Shown: one piece after another, positions 35,901 through 42,687 of the stretch
Position numbering within the stretch: position 1 is the stretch's first letter
Layout of the letters: each line of letters opens with the position of its first letter
Source: Paenibacillaceae bacterium
GTDB lineage: Bacteria; Bacillota; Clostridia; Lachnospirales; Lachnospiraceae
Assembly (NCBI GenBank): GCA_015057715.1
Contig: SVDS01000001.1
Coordinates: forward strand, 1 to 64,000
Direction: 5' to 3'
DNA: 64,000 bases
Notes under the pieces: model-generated
What the model was told of the DNA's origin: nothing
The model's input: only the letters and a program-made list of their open reading frames with translations
Database searches by the model: none
Position numbers and translations under genes: made by a program

Positions 35901-36481
35901 AGTTTTGAAAGCTCCTCATAATCCAGACAATCCACCTTCTGAATCTCATGGGAAGTGCGGAATCCATCAAAAAAATGTAAGAATGGTACATGCCCCTTTA
36001 TAGAAGCCAGATGGGAAATCACACCCAGATCCATGGCTTCCTGAACGCTTGAAGAAGCCATCAGGGCAAAACCGGTCTGCCTGCATGCCATTACATCGGA
36101 CTGCTCCGCAGAAATGGAAATGGCATGTGCCGCCACATTTCTGGAAGCCACATGGATCACTCCCGGTTTTAGCTGTCCTGCAATCCGGTACATGGTAGGG
36201 ATCATCAGCATAAGTCCTTGGGAAGCCGTATAGGAAGTTGCCAGAACTCCTCCATCCAAGGCTCCGTGCATGGCAGATACAGCCCCGCATTCTGACTGCA
36301 TCTCAACCAGTCTCACCTGTTGACCGAAAATATTCTTCATACCGTTTGCAGACCATTTGTCAACCAACTCTGCCATCGGCGAGGATGGGGTAATCGGATA
36401 TATCGCTGCCACCTCTGTAAATGCATAAGACGCATAGGCCGCTGCTTCATTCCCATCCATAGTTCTCATCACTGAACCCAT
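32960..36481 (-). CDS. nifJ: Pyruvate:ferredoxin (2-oxoacid) oxidoreductase
   Basis: A 1,173-aa single-chain PFOR. The N-terminal pyrimidine domain has AIYPITPSSPMAELVD. Two [4Fe-4S] motifs follow, CIQCNQCSYVCP and CTGCGSCADVCP (about residues 690 and 745), and the thiamine pyrophosphate domain has GDGWAYDIGYGG and NTGGQASKATPTG. It oxidises pyruvate (and, more slowly, 2-oxobutyrate) with CoA to acyl-CoA, CO2 and reduced ferredoxin. ATG 36481 follows GGCAGGAG. It is the first gene of the operon under the repeat-bearing promoter at 36590-36618. A dedicated copy here suggests that a 2-oxoacid is the pathway's central intermediate. Confidence 0.95.
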   Translation of the reverse strand: MGSVMRTMDGNEAAAYASYAFTEVAAIYPITPSSPMAELVDKWSANGMKNIFGQQVRLVEMQSECGAVSAMHGALDGGVLATSYTASQGLMLMIPTMYRIAGQLKPGVIHVASRNVAAHAISISAEQSDVMACRQTGFALMASSSVQEAMDLGVISHLASIKGHVPFLHFFDGFRTSHEIQKVDCLDYEELSKLVDWEELEKFRKNALNPEHPVLRTTGQYSDTYFQSREACNQYYDQLPDIVAEYMNNINELTGRDYRPFNYYGAEDAEVVIVGMGSATGCVQETVDYLIKKGEKVGYMEVHLYRPFSAKYFLSQLPETVKGITVGDRTKEPGAVGEPLYEDVCSVILESGRNVSVYACRYGLAGKDFTPAQVIAMFENMKVEEPKNHYTIGINDDVTNLSLPYGEEVSTVPEGTVSCKFWGLGSDGTVGANKNTIKIIGDHTDLNVQAYFEYDGKKSGGVTRSHLRFGKQPIRSTYLVRNADFVACHNKSYLDKYDILTDVREGGNVLIACDWKEEELDSHLTTSFKKTAAKKKIRLYTIDSTGIAQELGLGSRTNTILQAAFFKITGIIPIEEAADYMKKAILKSYGKKGEKVINMNYAAVDKGIEMVKEVTVSPDWANLPVEKETVDESLPKWIKNIQIPVNKMIGDFIPVSEFRDAADGTMPQGTSKYEKRGIAVNVPIWDSSKCIQCNQCSYVCPHATIRPFLMNEEEAANAPEGFGMIKANGKGMDSYQFRIQTAVLDCTGCGSCADVCPAKEKALNMQPLDEHRNEEKNWEYAVALSDKENPLGVNTVKGSQFEQPLLEFPGACPGCGETPYAKLITQLFGDRMYVATATGCSQVWATSFPSFPYTTNKKGQGPAVGGSLFENNAEYGMGIWLSVEQQREKLKMHVTELVEKAGDERLRAAAGKWLENFDKTAASKESGENLKAALDSYAPAETERELIAEIKANTEHLTKKSVWMFGGDGWAYDIGYGGLDHVIASGANVNILVFDTEIYSNTGGQASKATPTGAVAQFAAAGKQRKKKDLGMMAMSYGDVYVAQVAMGASQSQFLKAVLEAESYDGPSIIIAYAPCISHGLRCGMSKVQSEIKKAVEVGYWQLYRYNPVLLEEGKNPFILDSREPAGDFREFLRGEVRFSSLERTFPEEAENLFARTESEAKARYAKYKALAQ

Positions 36482-36552
36482 TTTTACTCCTGCCTTTCTT
36501 TTATATCTGTCTCCCCTGTTAGAGAGGCAAGTTCATTATTAATATATTACAA

Positions 36553-36608
36553 GTTTATCGTTTTAGTTTATCGTTATTCCTATAACCAAATAATAGTTTA
36601 TCGTTTTA
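36553..36608. promoter_or_regulatory. Three 13-bp operator repeats before the PFOR operon
   Basis: GTTTATCGTTTTA at 36553-36565 and 36596-36608, and GTTTATCGTTATT at 36566-36578. The first two are strictly head to tail. One lies in the promoter spacer and two lie across the expected transcription start, so the binding protein should repress. The same repeat occurs twice at 37877-37902. Confidence 0.8.
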
Positions 36609-36618
36609 TCATTGTCAA
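36590..36618 (-). promoter_or_regulatory. Promoter of the ten-gene fermentation operon
   Basis: Minus strand TTGACA (36618-36613) and TATTAT (36595-36590) with a 17-nt spacer that holds one operator repeat. The leader before PFOR would be about 100 nt. Confidence 0.75.
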
Positions 36619-36707
36619 CTGATTATCTGTCATTTGTTTATTTTTATATATTATTCATATATTTATTTTATTTTTTTGTGCATTTTTATATGTGTCCAGA
36701 TTTTCAC

Positions 36708-36736
36708 TTGACTTTTCAAATATGGAAACGTATGAT
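36708..36736 (+). promoter_or_regulatory. Promoter of the LacI-type regulator gene
   Basis: TTGACT (36708-36713), 17 nt, TATGAT (36731-36736). A LacI-type dyad follows at once (36742-36758). Confidence 0.6.
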
Positions 36737-36741
36737 TATAA

Positions 36742-36758
36742 TTAGTAAGCGTTACTAA
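36742..36758. promoter_or_regulatory. LacI-type palindromic operator, likely autoregulatory
   Basis: TTAGTAAGCGTTACTAA is a perfect 7-bp dyad around GCG, at the expected start of the regulator's own transcript. Its form suits a LacI-family dimer and it differs completely from the 13-bp tandem repeats nearby. Confidence 0.65.
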
Positions 36759-36768
36759 ATAAAAAAGA

Positions 36769-37797
36769 TTGGAAGTGATTCTAATAGCTACTATCAAAGA
36801 TGTGGCAGAGTTAGCTGGAGTATCAGTCACTACTGTTTCTATCATAATCAACGGAAAAACCTTGGAACGAAGAATATCTGAAGCTACAAAAGAGCGGGTC
36901 CTTTCTGTAATGAACCAGCTAGGTTATCAACCTAATTTGAGTGCAAGAAGATTGCGTTACAGCGATGAAAAAAAACCTACTATTGCGTTTTACTGGCCTA
37001 TCGATTACCGAATTAACATTTTGGCGTCATTTTTAAATTCAATTCAAAATGAGCTTAAGGTACTGAACTTTGACTGTGAACTTGTTGTTCAGACGTATGA
37101 GAATGACAATTTGCAAAAGAACGGCTCTGTAATCAGTAAAAACAGTTATAATGGAATCATTATCGGAGCCACTTCCTCACAAGATGTAAAATACCTAGAA
37201 TCTTTATCTCCTCAAATACCTATAGTACTCATTAACAGGAACTCAGATAAATTTTCAACCGTATATATCGACTCCAAAGAAGTTGGGTTCCAAGCAGCCT
37301 TACTCTTACGCCAAAAGGGTTATAAAGAAGCCACTGTTATTGCATCAGACCATACTTATGTAGCTACCGGGACCCGTACCCAGGCATTTCTTTATGCCTG
37401 TTCACAACTGGGAATCAATGTCCAATCCAAACATATACTTCGCGGAAACAGCACTCTTGCCGGAGGCATGGAAGCAGCAGAACTTTACTGCAATCTGGAA
37501 AATCCTCCTAAAATCATATTTTTTGAATCGGACTCCATGGCACTGGGCTCTCTTTATACTTTTCATAAAAGACGAATACGAATTCCCGAAGATCTGGAGC
37601 TGCTTACAATTGCCATGCTTGATCAGGAAAATACGCAATATTCAATCCCGTCCTTAAGTGTTATTCAGATGCCAAATGAAGAGATCTGCAAAAAAGCAGT
37701 CGATATTCTGATTCATTCTATGGAACGATCGAATTTTATACCGGTTCATGTTTCCGTGACTCCCAAGGTAATTCTACGAGAAAGTTTTAATTTATAA
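36769..37797 (+). CDS. LacI-family transcriptional regulator
   Basis: About 340 aa. The N-terminal HTH reads ATIKDVAELAGVSVTTVSI with the hinge helix region NLSARRLR; a periplasmic-binding-protein-like ligand domain follows, ending in LSVIQMPNEEICKKAVDIL. It stands between two transcription units that share operator repeats and should control one or both in response to a pathway metabolite. The start is odd: LacI proteins usually begin M(A/S)TIKDVA, and here GGAAG is ideally spaced for an ATA codon at 36784, while the TTG at 36769 has no good ribosome site. Either an AUA start or the TTG is used. Confidence 0.88.
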   Translation: MEVILIATIKDVAELAGVSVTTVSIIINGKTLERRISEATKERVLSVMNQLGYQPNLSARRLRYSDEKKPTIAFYWPIDYRINILASFLNSIQNELKVLNFDCELVVQTYENDNLQKNGSVISKNSYNGIIIGATSSQDVKYLESLSPQIPIVLINRNSDKFSTVYIDSKEVGFQAALLLRQKGYKEATVIASDHTYVATGTRTQAFLYACSQLGINVQSKHILRGNSTLAGGMEAAELYCNLENPPKIIFFESDSMALGSLYTFHKRRIRIPEDLELLTIAMLDQENTQYSIPSLSVIQMPNEEICKKAVDILIHSMERSNFIPVHVSVTPKVILRESFNL

Positions 37798-37805
37798 AGT
37801 TACAG

Positions 37806-37838
37806 AAAACAGCGTACAAATATAATGCGCTGTTTTTT
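37806..37838 (+). terminator. Terminator of the LacI-type regulator gene
   Basis: AAAACAGCG (37806-37814) pairs with CGCTGTTTT (37828-37836), followed by TT and a T-rich tract. Confidence 0.85.
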
Positions 37839-37845
37839 CTTACTC

Positions 37846-37874
37846 TTGACAAAGGTAATATTGTCGTGTAAGAT
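37846..37874 (+). promoter_or_regulatory. Promoter of the carboxyltransferase operon
   Basis: TTGACA (37846-37851), 17 nt, TAAGAT (37869-37874), directly followed by two operator repeats. Confidence 0.8.
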
Positions 37875-37876
37875 TA

Positions 37877-37902
37877 GATTATCGTTTTAGTTTATCGTTT
37901 TA
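37877..37902. promoter_or_regulatory. Two 13-bp operator repeats before the carboxyltransferase gene
   Basis: GATTATCGTTTTA (37877-37889) and GTTTATCGTTTTA (37890-37902), head to tail, across the expected transcription start. They match the repeats of the PFOR promoter and so place both units in one regulon. Confidence 0.8.
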
Positions 37903-37948
37903 GCAATTTCTATCTATAAATCCTGAATGCCTAAATAGGGATCAAAAT

Positions 37949-39367
37949 ATGCGAAAAGGATGTGATACTTTGTTCTGGAACAGGAAGAACCAGATACCCA
38001 CCGGAATCGGTGCGGCAGATTTTGCTGGGGCCGGAAGTCCCCTTAAATTTAACAGTGTGGAATTTCGGGATGGACAGCAATCCCTGATTGCGACCAGAAT
38101 GACTACTGAAGATATGATTCCTCTACTCTCTCGCATGGATGCAGTCGGCTACGACAGTATGGAGATGTGGGGCGGTGCGACCTTTGATGTGGCAATCCGC
38201 TTTTTAAAAGAGGACCCATGGGAAAGAGTTCGTACATTTAAGAAATATGTAAAAAAGACTCCATTAAAGATGGTTTTGCGCGCTCAAAATCTTGTTGGTT
38301 ATAAAGCCTATCCTGATGATATCGTGGAAAAATTTATTGAAAAAGCTGCTGAAGCTGGAATTGATATTTTTCTTATTTTCGATGCTCTTCAGGATTTAAG
38401 GAACTGTGAATCTGCTTTTCGCGCAGTTAAAAAAGCCGAAAAAAAAATTGAAGGTTCCGTTCAATATAATATAAGTCCCTTCCATACCACAGAAGTATTT
38501 GTTCAGAATGCGTTGGAACAGGAACACATGGGAGCCTCACTGATGCATGTGGAAGATATGGCGGGTCTCATGACTCCTAAGGCTGCATATGAGTTAATCT
38601 CTGCTCTTAAGAAAGCATTAAAAATCCCGGTTCATCTTCACTGCCACTGTACCGGCGGCATGGCTGAAATGGCCTATTGGGAAGCCATAAGGGCAGGTGT
38701 CGATGGACTTGACGTATGCGTATCTTCCATGTCGATGGGTCCTGCCCATCCTCCTATTGAAAGTTTTGTTTCGGCATTAAAGGGGACTAGCCGGGATCCT
38801 AAAATTGACGTAGGTCAATTCAAGTCGATAAACGATGACTTTATTGATATTAGAAAAAAATATTCAAATTTTGAGACGAAACTCATCGGCGTGGATGTGG
38901 GATGTCTTGAACATCAGATCCCTGGAGGCATGTTATCAAACCTGGAAAGCCAGCTTTCGGCTATGAAATTGTATGACCGCCTTCCGGAGGTATTAGAGGA
39001 AGTTACCAGAGTCCGGGCTGACATGGGATATCCTCCGCTGGCAACCCCATCCAGCCAGATGTGCGGTGCACAGGCTACCACCAATGTTCTTACCGGGAAC
39101 CGTTATTCCATGGTCAGTAAGGAAATTAAGGATTATTGCCGGGGAATGTACGGTATGCCCCCTGGTCCTGTAAATCCGGTTCTTTTAGAAAAAGCATTGG
39201 GAGAGGAAATACCCTCCACAAAAAAACCGGCAGATTTACTTGAGCCGGGCTTTGAAAAAGCTAAAGCAGAGTCCAGCTGTTTAGCACGTACGGAAGAAGA
39301 CATCTTAATTCATGCACTCTTCCCAAATTACGCGCCTGATTTTTTTAAGGTAAAATACGGTCTTTGA
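37949..39367 (+). CDS. Carboxyltransferase subunit (oxaloacetate decarboxylase alpha / transcarboxylase 5S type)
   Basis: A 472-aa HMGL-like TIM barrel followed by the conserved carboxylase domain. Seen: EFRDGQQSLIATRM, DALQDLRNC, HVEDMAGLMTPK (region of the catalytic Lys) and HLHCHCTGGMAEM (HxH metal ligands). There is no C-terminal biotinyl AMKM motif, so the biotin carrier must be a separate protein, and none is visible nearby. Such subunits move CO2 between oxaloacetate and biotin. It shares operators with the PFOR operon and may link oxaloacetate and pyruvate in the same pathway. A TTG eight codons in, with AAAAGGA upstream, is a possible alternative start. Confidence 0.85.
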   Translation: MRKGCDTLFWNRKNQIPTGIGAADFAGAGSPLKFNSVEFRDGQQSLIATRMTTEDMIPLLSRMDAVGYDSMEMWGGATFDVAIRFLKEDPWERVRTFKKYVKKTPLKMVLRAQNLVGYKAYPDDIVEKFIEKAAEAGIDIFLIFDALQDLRNCESAFRAVKKAEKKIEGSVQYNISPFHTTEVFVQNALEQEHMGASLMHVEDMAGLMTPKAAYELISALKKALKIPVHLHCHCTGGMAEMAYWEAIRAGVDGLDVCVSSMSMGPAHPPIESFVSALKGTSRDPKIDVGQFKSINDDFIDIRKKYSNFETKLIGVDVGCLEHQIPGGMLSNLESQLSAMKLYDRLPEVLEEVTRVRADMGYPPLATPSSQMCGAQATTNVLTGNRYSMVSKEIKDYCRGMYGMPPGPVNPVLLEKALGEEIPSTKKPADLLEPGFEKAKAESSCLARTEEDILIHALFPNYAPDFFKVKYGL

Positions 39368-39395
39368 ATTGCTAACCAGAAAGGAATTAAACAAA

Positions 39396-39785
39396 GTGAA
39401 ACAAAAAAATGCCGAAAAATTAAAGCGTTCCCAGGACATACTGGAAGAATTAAAGGAGGCACGGGGAGGTTCCCTGTTAGAATCCCATCAGGTTATGGGA
39501 AACGACCCGAATTTAATCAATGCTTTCCTGCAGCAGTATTTAAACTGCAATAAAAACGATGTGAACATACCGAAAAAATACCGGGAACTCATTGTCATGG
39601 CCATCGGAATGGCCACCGGAACCCAGACAACCACAAAGGTTCATGCTGACCTGGCCATAAAGAACGGAGCTACGATTGATGAAATATTTGAAGTAATCCG
39701 TATTATTTTCTTTACCTGCGGGGTAACAAAACTTCTTCCCACTCTTGAGACTCTGGGTGATATATTTGAACCCGTTGATTTATAA
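39396..39785 (+). CDS. Carboxymuconolactone decarboxylase/AhpD-like protein
   Basis: About 129 aa from GTG 39396, chosen because AGAAAGGA is 10 nt upstream; a TTG at 39369 gives 138 aa. The all-helical AhpD fold is clear: KYRELIVMAIGMATGTQTT and HADLAIKNGATIDEIFEVI. The usual CxxC-His redox pair is missing (TGTQTTTKVH in its place), so peroxidase-type chemistry is unlikely. It is cotranscribed with the carboxyltransferase. Its reaction is unknown. Confidence 0.8.
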   Translation: MKQKNAEKLKRSQDILEELKEARGGSLLESHQVMGNDPNLINAFLQQYLNCNKNDVNIPKKYRELIVMAIGMATGTQTTTKVHADLAIKNGATIDEIFEVIRIIFFTCGVTKLLPTLETLGDIFEPVDL

Positions 39786-39829
39786 TAAAGCTATTTACTA
39801 ATTCTTCCTAAAATAAATCCAAATGTGAA

Positions 39830-39874
39830 AAGGAAAAGCGGCACAGTGTATTTTACTGCATGCCGCTTTTCCTT
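39830..39874. terminator. Strong bidirectional terminator
   Basis: AAGGAAAAGCGGCA (39830-39843) pairs perfectly with TGCCGCTTTTCCTT (39861-39874). It closes the carboxyltransferase operon and could also stop transcripts from the chemoreceptor gene. Confidence 0.85.
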
Positions 39875-39890
39875 ATACGAAAATCAGGTT

Positions 39891-39989
39891 TCAGACAGTG
39901 ATATAATTTAAATTCCCCACTACTCTGATTCCCAGCCGTTCAGCATATTCTATATCAATATGGTCATAGCTAATCGATCTGATCCCTAA
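39891..39989 (-). pseudogene. Fragment of a D-2-hydroxyacid dehydrogenase
   Basis: Thirty-two codons ending at TGA 39891 read LGIRSISYDHIDIEYAERLG followed by IRVVGN. This is the (T/S)RS(I/V)GYDxIDxxAAxxxGI segment of D-lactate dehydrogenase/VanH-type enzymes. A stop precedes it in frame and the rest of the gene is absent. The remnant lies between the terminator and the chemoreceptor gene. Confidence 0.5.
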
Positions 39990-40007
39990 TCAGCATAGTA
40001 CAGACAT

Positions 40008-41111
40008 TTAACCCATATTCATGTATTCAATTAACTTTTTTCCGGTTTTTGAGAGCTCTTCCAACATTTTTGTCACCTGACTGTTATCTATAGCCTGACT
40101 TTCTGAAATGGACTTACATATTTCAGCATTTTTAAGAACCTCTCTAACATAGTTTTTCAGTTTCTCCATATCAGTACCAATTATTTTAGCCGATTGATTG
40201 CTTTTAATCGCCAGCTGACGGATTTCTTCCGCAATGATTGAAAAACCACGTCCCTGATCCCCCGCTCTTGCAGATTCAACCGCTCCGTTAATACCAAGTA
40301 TCTTAGTTTCCATTGTGATTCTCGTAATCAAATTCAGTATATTTTCAGTTTCCTTCATCTGCTCACTGGCTTTATTGGCAATGTCCGCTGCGCCTTTACT
40401 GACAGCCGCTAATTCTTGCGATGATTCATCTAATTTTTTAGCTGCTCCAAAAGCTTTATCAATTGAATTATATAATTCTGTTGAGAAATTTTGTATATTA
40501 TTCAATTCTTCCGTCTGACGGATTCGCTCAGCCGATATTTTTTCTACCTGCACTACTGCTTCTTCTACTGCATGCCTGATTGAATCTCCCCCGCAATTTA
40601 AAAACCGGGAAGGAATATGTAAATTTTCAGCACTATCAATAACCGCCTGGCTACCTATAAATCCCTCTACTTTTTCAGAAATCAAATTATGAACTATCCT
40701 ATCAACATCTTTCAAAAAATCATAACTTCTTACCAGTACCATCACATCAGATATTTGATAGTTTTTTTCACAATCTGCTATCAACCCCCTCTGGGTTAGA
40801 ACTGCTGTCTTTTTTACTCCCATCTTTGCAAGATTCTGCAGCGGCTCAATCAAATCCTGAAATTCGACCCTTACTTCAATGACATTCTTTCCCGCCGACC
40901 GAAGAACCTGAGCATTGCTCCATCGGCTGATAATCACATCTGCTTCAGGATACCGATTAACATTATGGAGAACATCACCTGGCTTGCTTATTATTATAGG
41001 AATTGATAAACCCATCTGCTGAATAACCTTTACAGCATTTTCTTTCATTGAACTAGATGCAGCTACAAATATTATCCTATTTTCCAATGTATATCCCACC
41101 CCTTTCAACAT
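40008..41111 (-). CDS. Cytoplasmic chemoreceptor with PrpR_N sensor domain
   Basis: A 367-aa soluble protein. Residues about 10-190 match the PrpR_N ligand domain of propionate regulators (GFIGSQAVIDSAENL, then FLNCGGDSIRHAVEEAV). Residues 200-360 are a methyl-accepting signalling coiled coil with the hairpin tip GINGAVESARAGDQGRGFSI and EEIRQLA. No membrane segment is present. It should feed a metabolite signal into a CheA/CheW array or another kinase. PrpR_N domains are linked to 2-methylcitrate sensing in propionate regulators. The ATG at 41111 lacks a ribosome site; a TTG at 41087 behind AAAGGGGTGG is the better start. Confidence 0.82.
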   Translation of the reverse strand: MLKGVGYTLENRIIFVAASSSMKENAVKVIQQMGLSIPIIISKPGDVLHNVNRYPEADVIISRWSNAQVLRSAGKNVIEVRVEFQDLIEPLQNLAKMGVKKTAVLTQRGLIADCEKNYQISDVMVLVRSYDFLKDVDRIVHNLISEKVEGFIGSQAVIDSAENLHIPSRFLNCGGDSIRHAVEEAVVQVEKISAERIRQTEELNNIQNFSTELYNSIDKAFGAAKKLDESSQELAAVSKGAADIANKASEQMKETENILNLITRITMETKILGINGAVESARAGDQGRGFSIIAEEIRQLAIKSNQSAKIIGTDMEKLKNYVREVLKNAEICKSISESQAIDNSQVTKMLEELSKTGKKLIEYMNMG

Positions 41112-41169
41112 CTTATTATGTTTGCTAAAACGTTGTACTTATCTATTTTATAGCTTTATAATATTTATG

Positions 41170-41328
41170 TCAATAGTATGAGTACAAGCATTTTATAACA
41201 TTTATACCTCTGGCTTTACTGCACATTCGCACATTCAATATCAACCAGAGCTTGACATCCACTCCGTCCTTAACCAGTGTTTCTTTCAAGTATCGGTTTA
41301 CCATTTCAATCTCTTCCATAAAACTCAT
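41170..41328 (-). CDS. Possible 52-aa small protein
   Basis: ATG 41328 with AGAAGAAGGG just upstream opens a 52-codon frame starting MSFMEEIEMVNRYLKETLVK. The N-terminal half is helical and plausible; the C-terminal half (LNVRMCSKARGINV) looks less so and may be out of its ancestral frame. A hairpin (41356-41368 with 41378-41390, one mismatch) lies in front. It may be a truncated gene. The rest of 41112-41646 shows nothing else. Confidence 0.3.
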   Translation of the reverse strand: MSFMEEIEMVNRYLKETLVKDGVDVKLWLILNVRMCSKARGINVIKCLYSYY

Positions 41329-41597
41329 CCCTTCTTCTTTTCACCATAGAATAAACCTCCAAACTGATAATTTATACATCAGTTTGAAGGTTTACATAAA
41401 CTTCGAGATTTTCTCTCTCCATAGTATATTTATTTCTACTAATTATAATTTTTTTTGTATAAAGCTTAATTTACAATATCCATTTCACCGTAACAACTCT
41501 ACTATTCACTATAATCACTATCAAATTACACGCAATCTTCTATCCAATTTTTAAAATTTATCAAGTGGCATCGGTTAAGTTGATAAAAATGATACCG

Positions 41598-41619
41598 CCA
41601 AGGTTTAAAGCTACCTTGG
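41598..41619 (-). terminator. Terminator of the NmrA-type gene
   Basis: CCAAGG (41598-41603) pairs with CCTTGG (41614-41619); a T-rich tract (ATCATTTTTATC) follows on the minus strand. The left arm TACCGCCAAGGTTTA recurs in the terminator at 50139. Confidence 0.65.
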
Positions 41620-41646
41620 AGATATTTTGATAACCTGTAATTTTTC

Positions 41647-42585
41647 TTATCTGGGTAATATTACATCTTTATAATAACTAATACCTTCTCTAGCAGAAGT
41701 TGGCTTTCTTCCTGTCAAGTCTTCTATTACATTAGTTGTTTCACAAAAATGTCCACTTCTTATACTATCTCCATTTTCAACTAAATCAATGGTACAAATC
41801 GGAAGCGGTGAATTTGAAAAGTCACCATGAACTGTTCTTGGAACACCTCTTTTTTCCCAATAATCATAATACGCTTCAGTAGACATATTTATATATTCTA
41901 TTTCTTTCCCGGTGTACTCACTTGCGATTTTAAAAAGCTCTTCTTCAGATAACAATTCAGGTCCGGTTACCGTATAGACTTTATATGACTCCCCCTTTCC
42001 GGCAACTAAGGCTGCTGCAACTCTTGCGCAATCATCACGAAATACATAAGCAACTTTTACACCATCTGTATTGCTTGGCCAAACACAATTATTCTTATAA
42101 AGTGAAATCGGAACAAACATTGAAAAAATATAATCAAAATATAACATATTTCTTTGGATTGTGTACTCAAGTCCAGATTCCATCAGGGCTTTCTCTGTAT
42201 CTCTATGATCGCTTGCTACCACAGGTGTTCCGACTTCAATTTCTGCTCCTTTAACAGATGTATAGACAATATGCTTGACACCGGCCTCTTTAGCGGCGTT
42301 AATCGCATCCCGATGCTGCTTTCGCCTAGTTTCCCCAATCATCCATGTAGAGAGAAGTAGCATTCTGTCTACACCATGGTATGCCTTTACCATTTGATCA
42401 TAATTATCATAACTTGCTTCTCTGATTTCTACACCGGCATCAGTCCATTTTTTCAAATTTTCTTTATTGATTTTTTTTATGTCCGGTGCCGCAAAAATTA
42501 AATCTGTCGGATTTAGAAGGTTAAGAGATTCATTTGCAGCCACGCTACCCAAATGGCCATCAACACCATTAAACAAATATTTCAT
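41647..42585 (-). CDS. NmrA-like NAD(P)-binding reductase
   Basis: A 312-aa atypical short-chain dehydrogenase. The N-terminal Rossmann loop is FNGVDGHLGSVAAN in place of the usual TGATG.LG; DRMLLLST, GVKHIVYTSVKGAE and LEYTIQRNMLYFDY are NmrA/quinone-oxidoreductase (QOR2) type segments. It probably reduces a quinone or acts as a redox sensor. The LysR gene lies 102 nt upstream in the same direction and probably controls it, through a dyad at 42665-42678. Confidence 0.82.
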   Translation of the reverse strand: MKYLFNGVDGHLGSVAANESLNLLNPTDLIFAAPDIKKINKENLKKWTDAGVEIREASYDNYDQMVKAYHGVDRMLLLSTWMIGETRRKQHRDAINAAKEAGVKHIVYTSVKGAEIEVGTPVVASDHRDTEKALMESGLEYTIQRNMLYFDYIFSMFVPISLYKNNCVWPSNTDGVKVAYVFRDDCARVAAALVAGKGESYKVYTVTGPELLSEEELFKIASEYTGKEIEYINMSTEAYYDYWEKRGVPRTVHGDFSNSPLPICTIDLVENGDSIRSGHFCETTNVIEDLTGRKPTSAREGISYYKDVILPR

Positions 42586-42664
42586 ATAAATAATACCTCC
42601 AATTTTTGATATTTATATTTTAAATAATTTGTTTAAGTTAGTCTAATACTAAAAAATATATAGA

Positions 42665-42678
42665 CTTATAAGAATAAG
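42665..42678. promoter_or_regulatory. Candidate LysR-type operator
   Basis: CTTAT-AAGA-ATAAG is a perfect dyad containing a T-N-A spaced core, in the 102-nt gap between the LysR stop and the reductase start. Position and form suit an activator site for the reductase. Confidence 0.45.
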
Positions 42679-42687
42679 TTATGTCCT

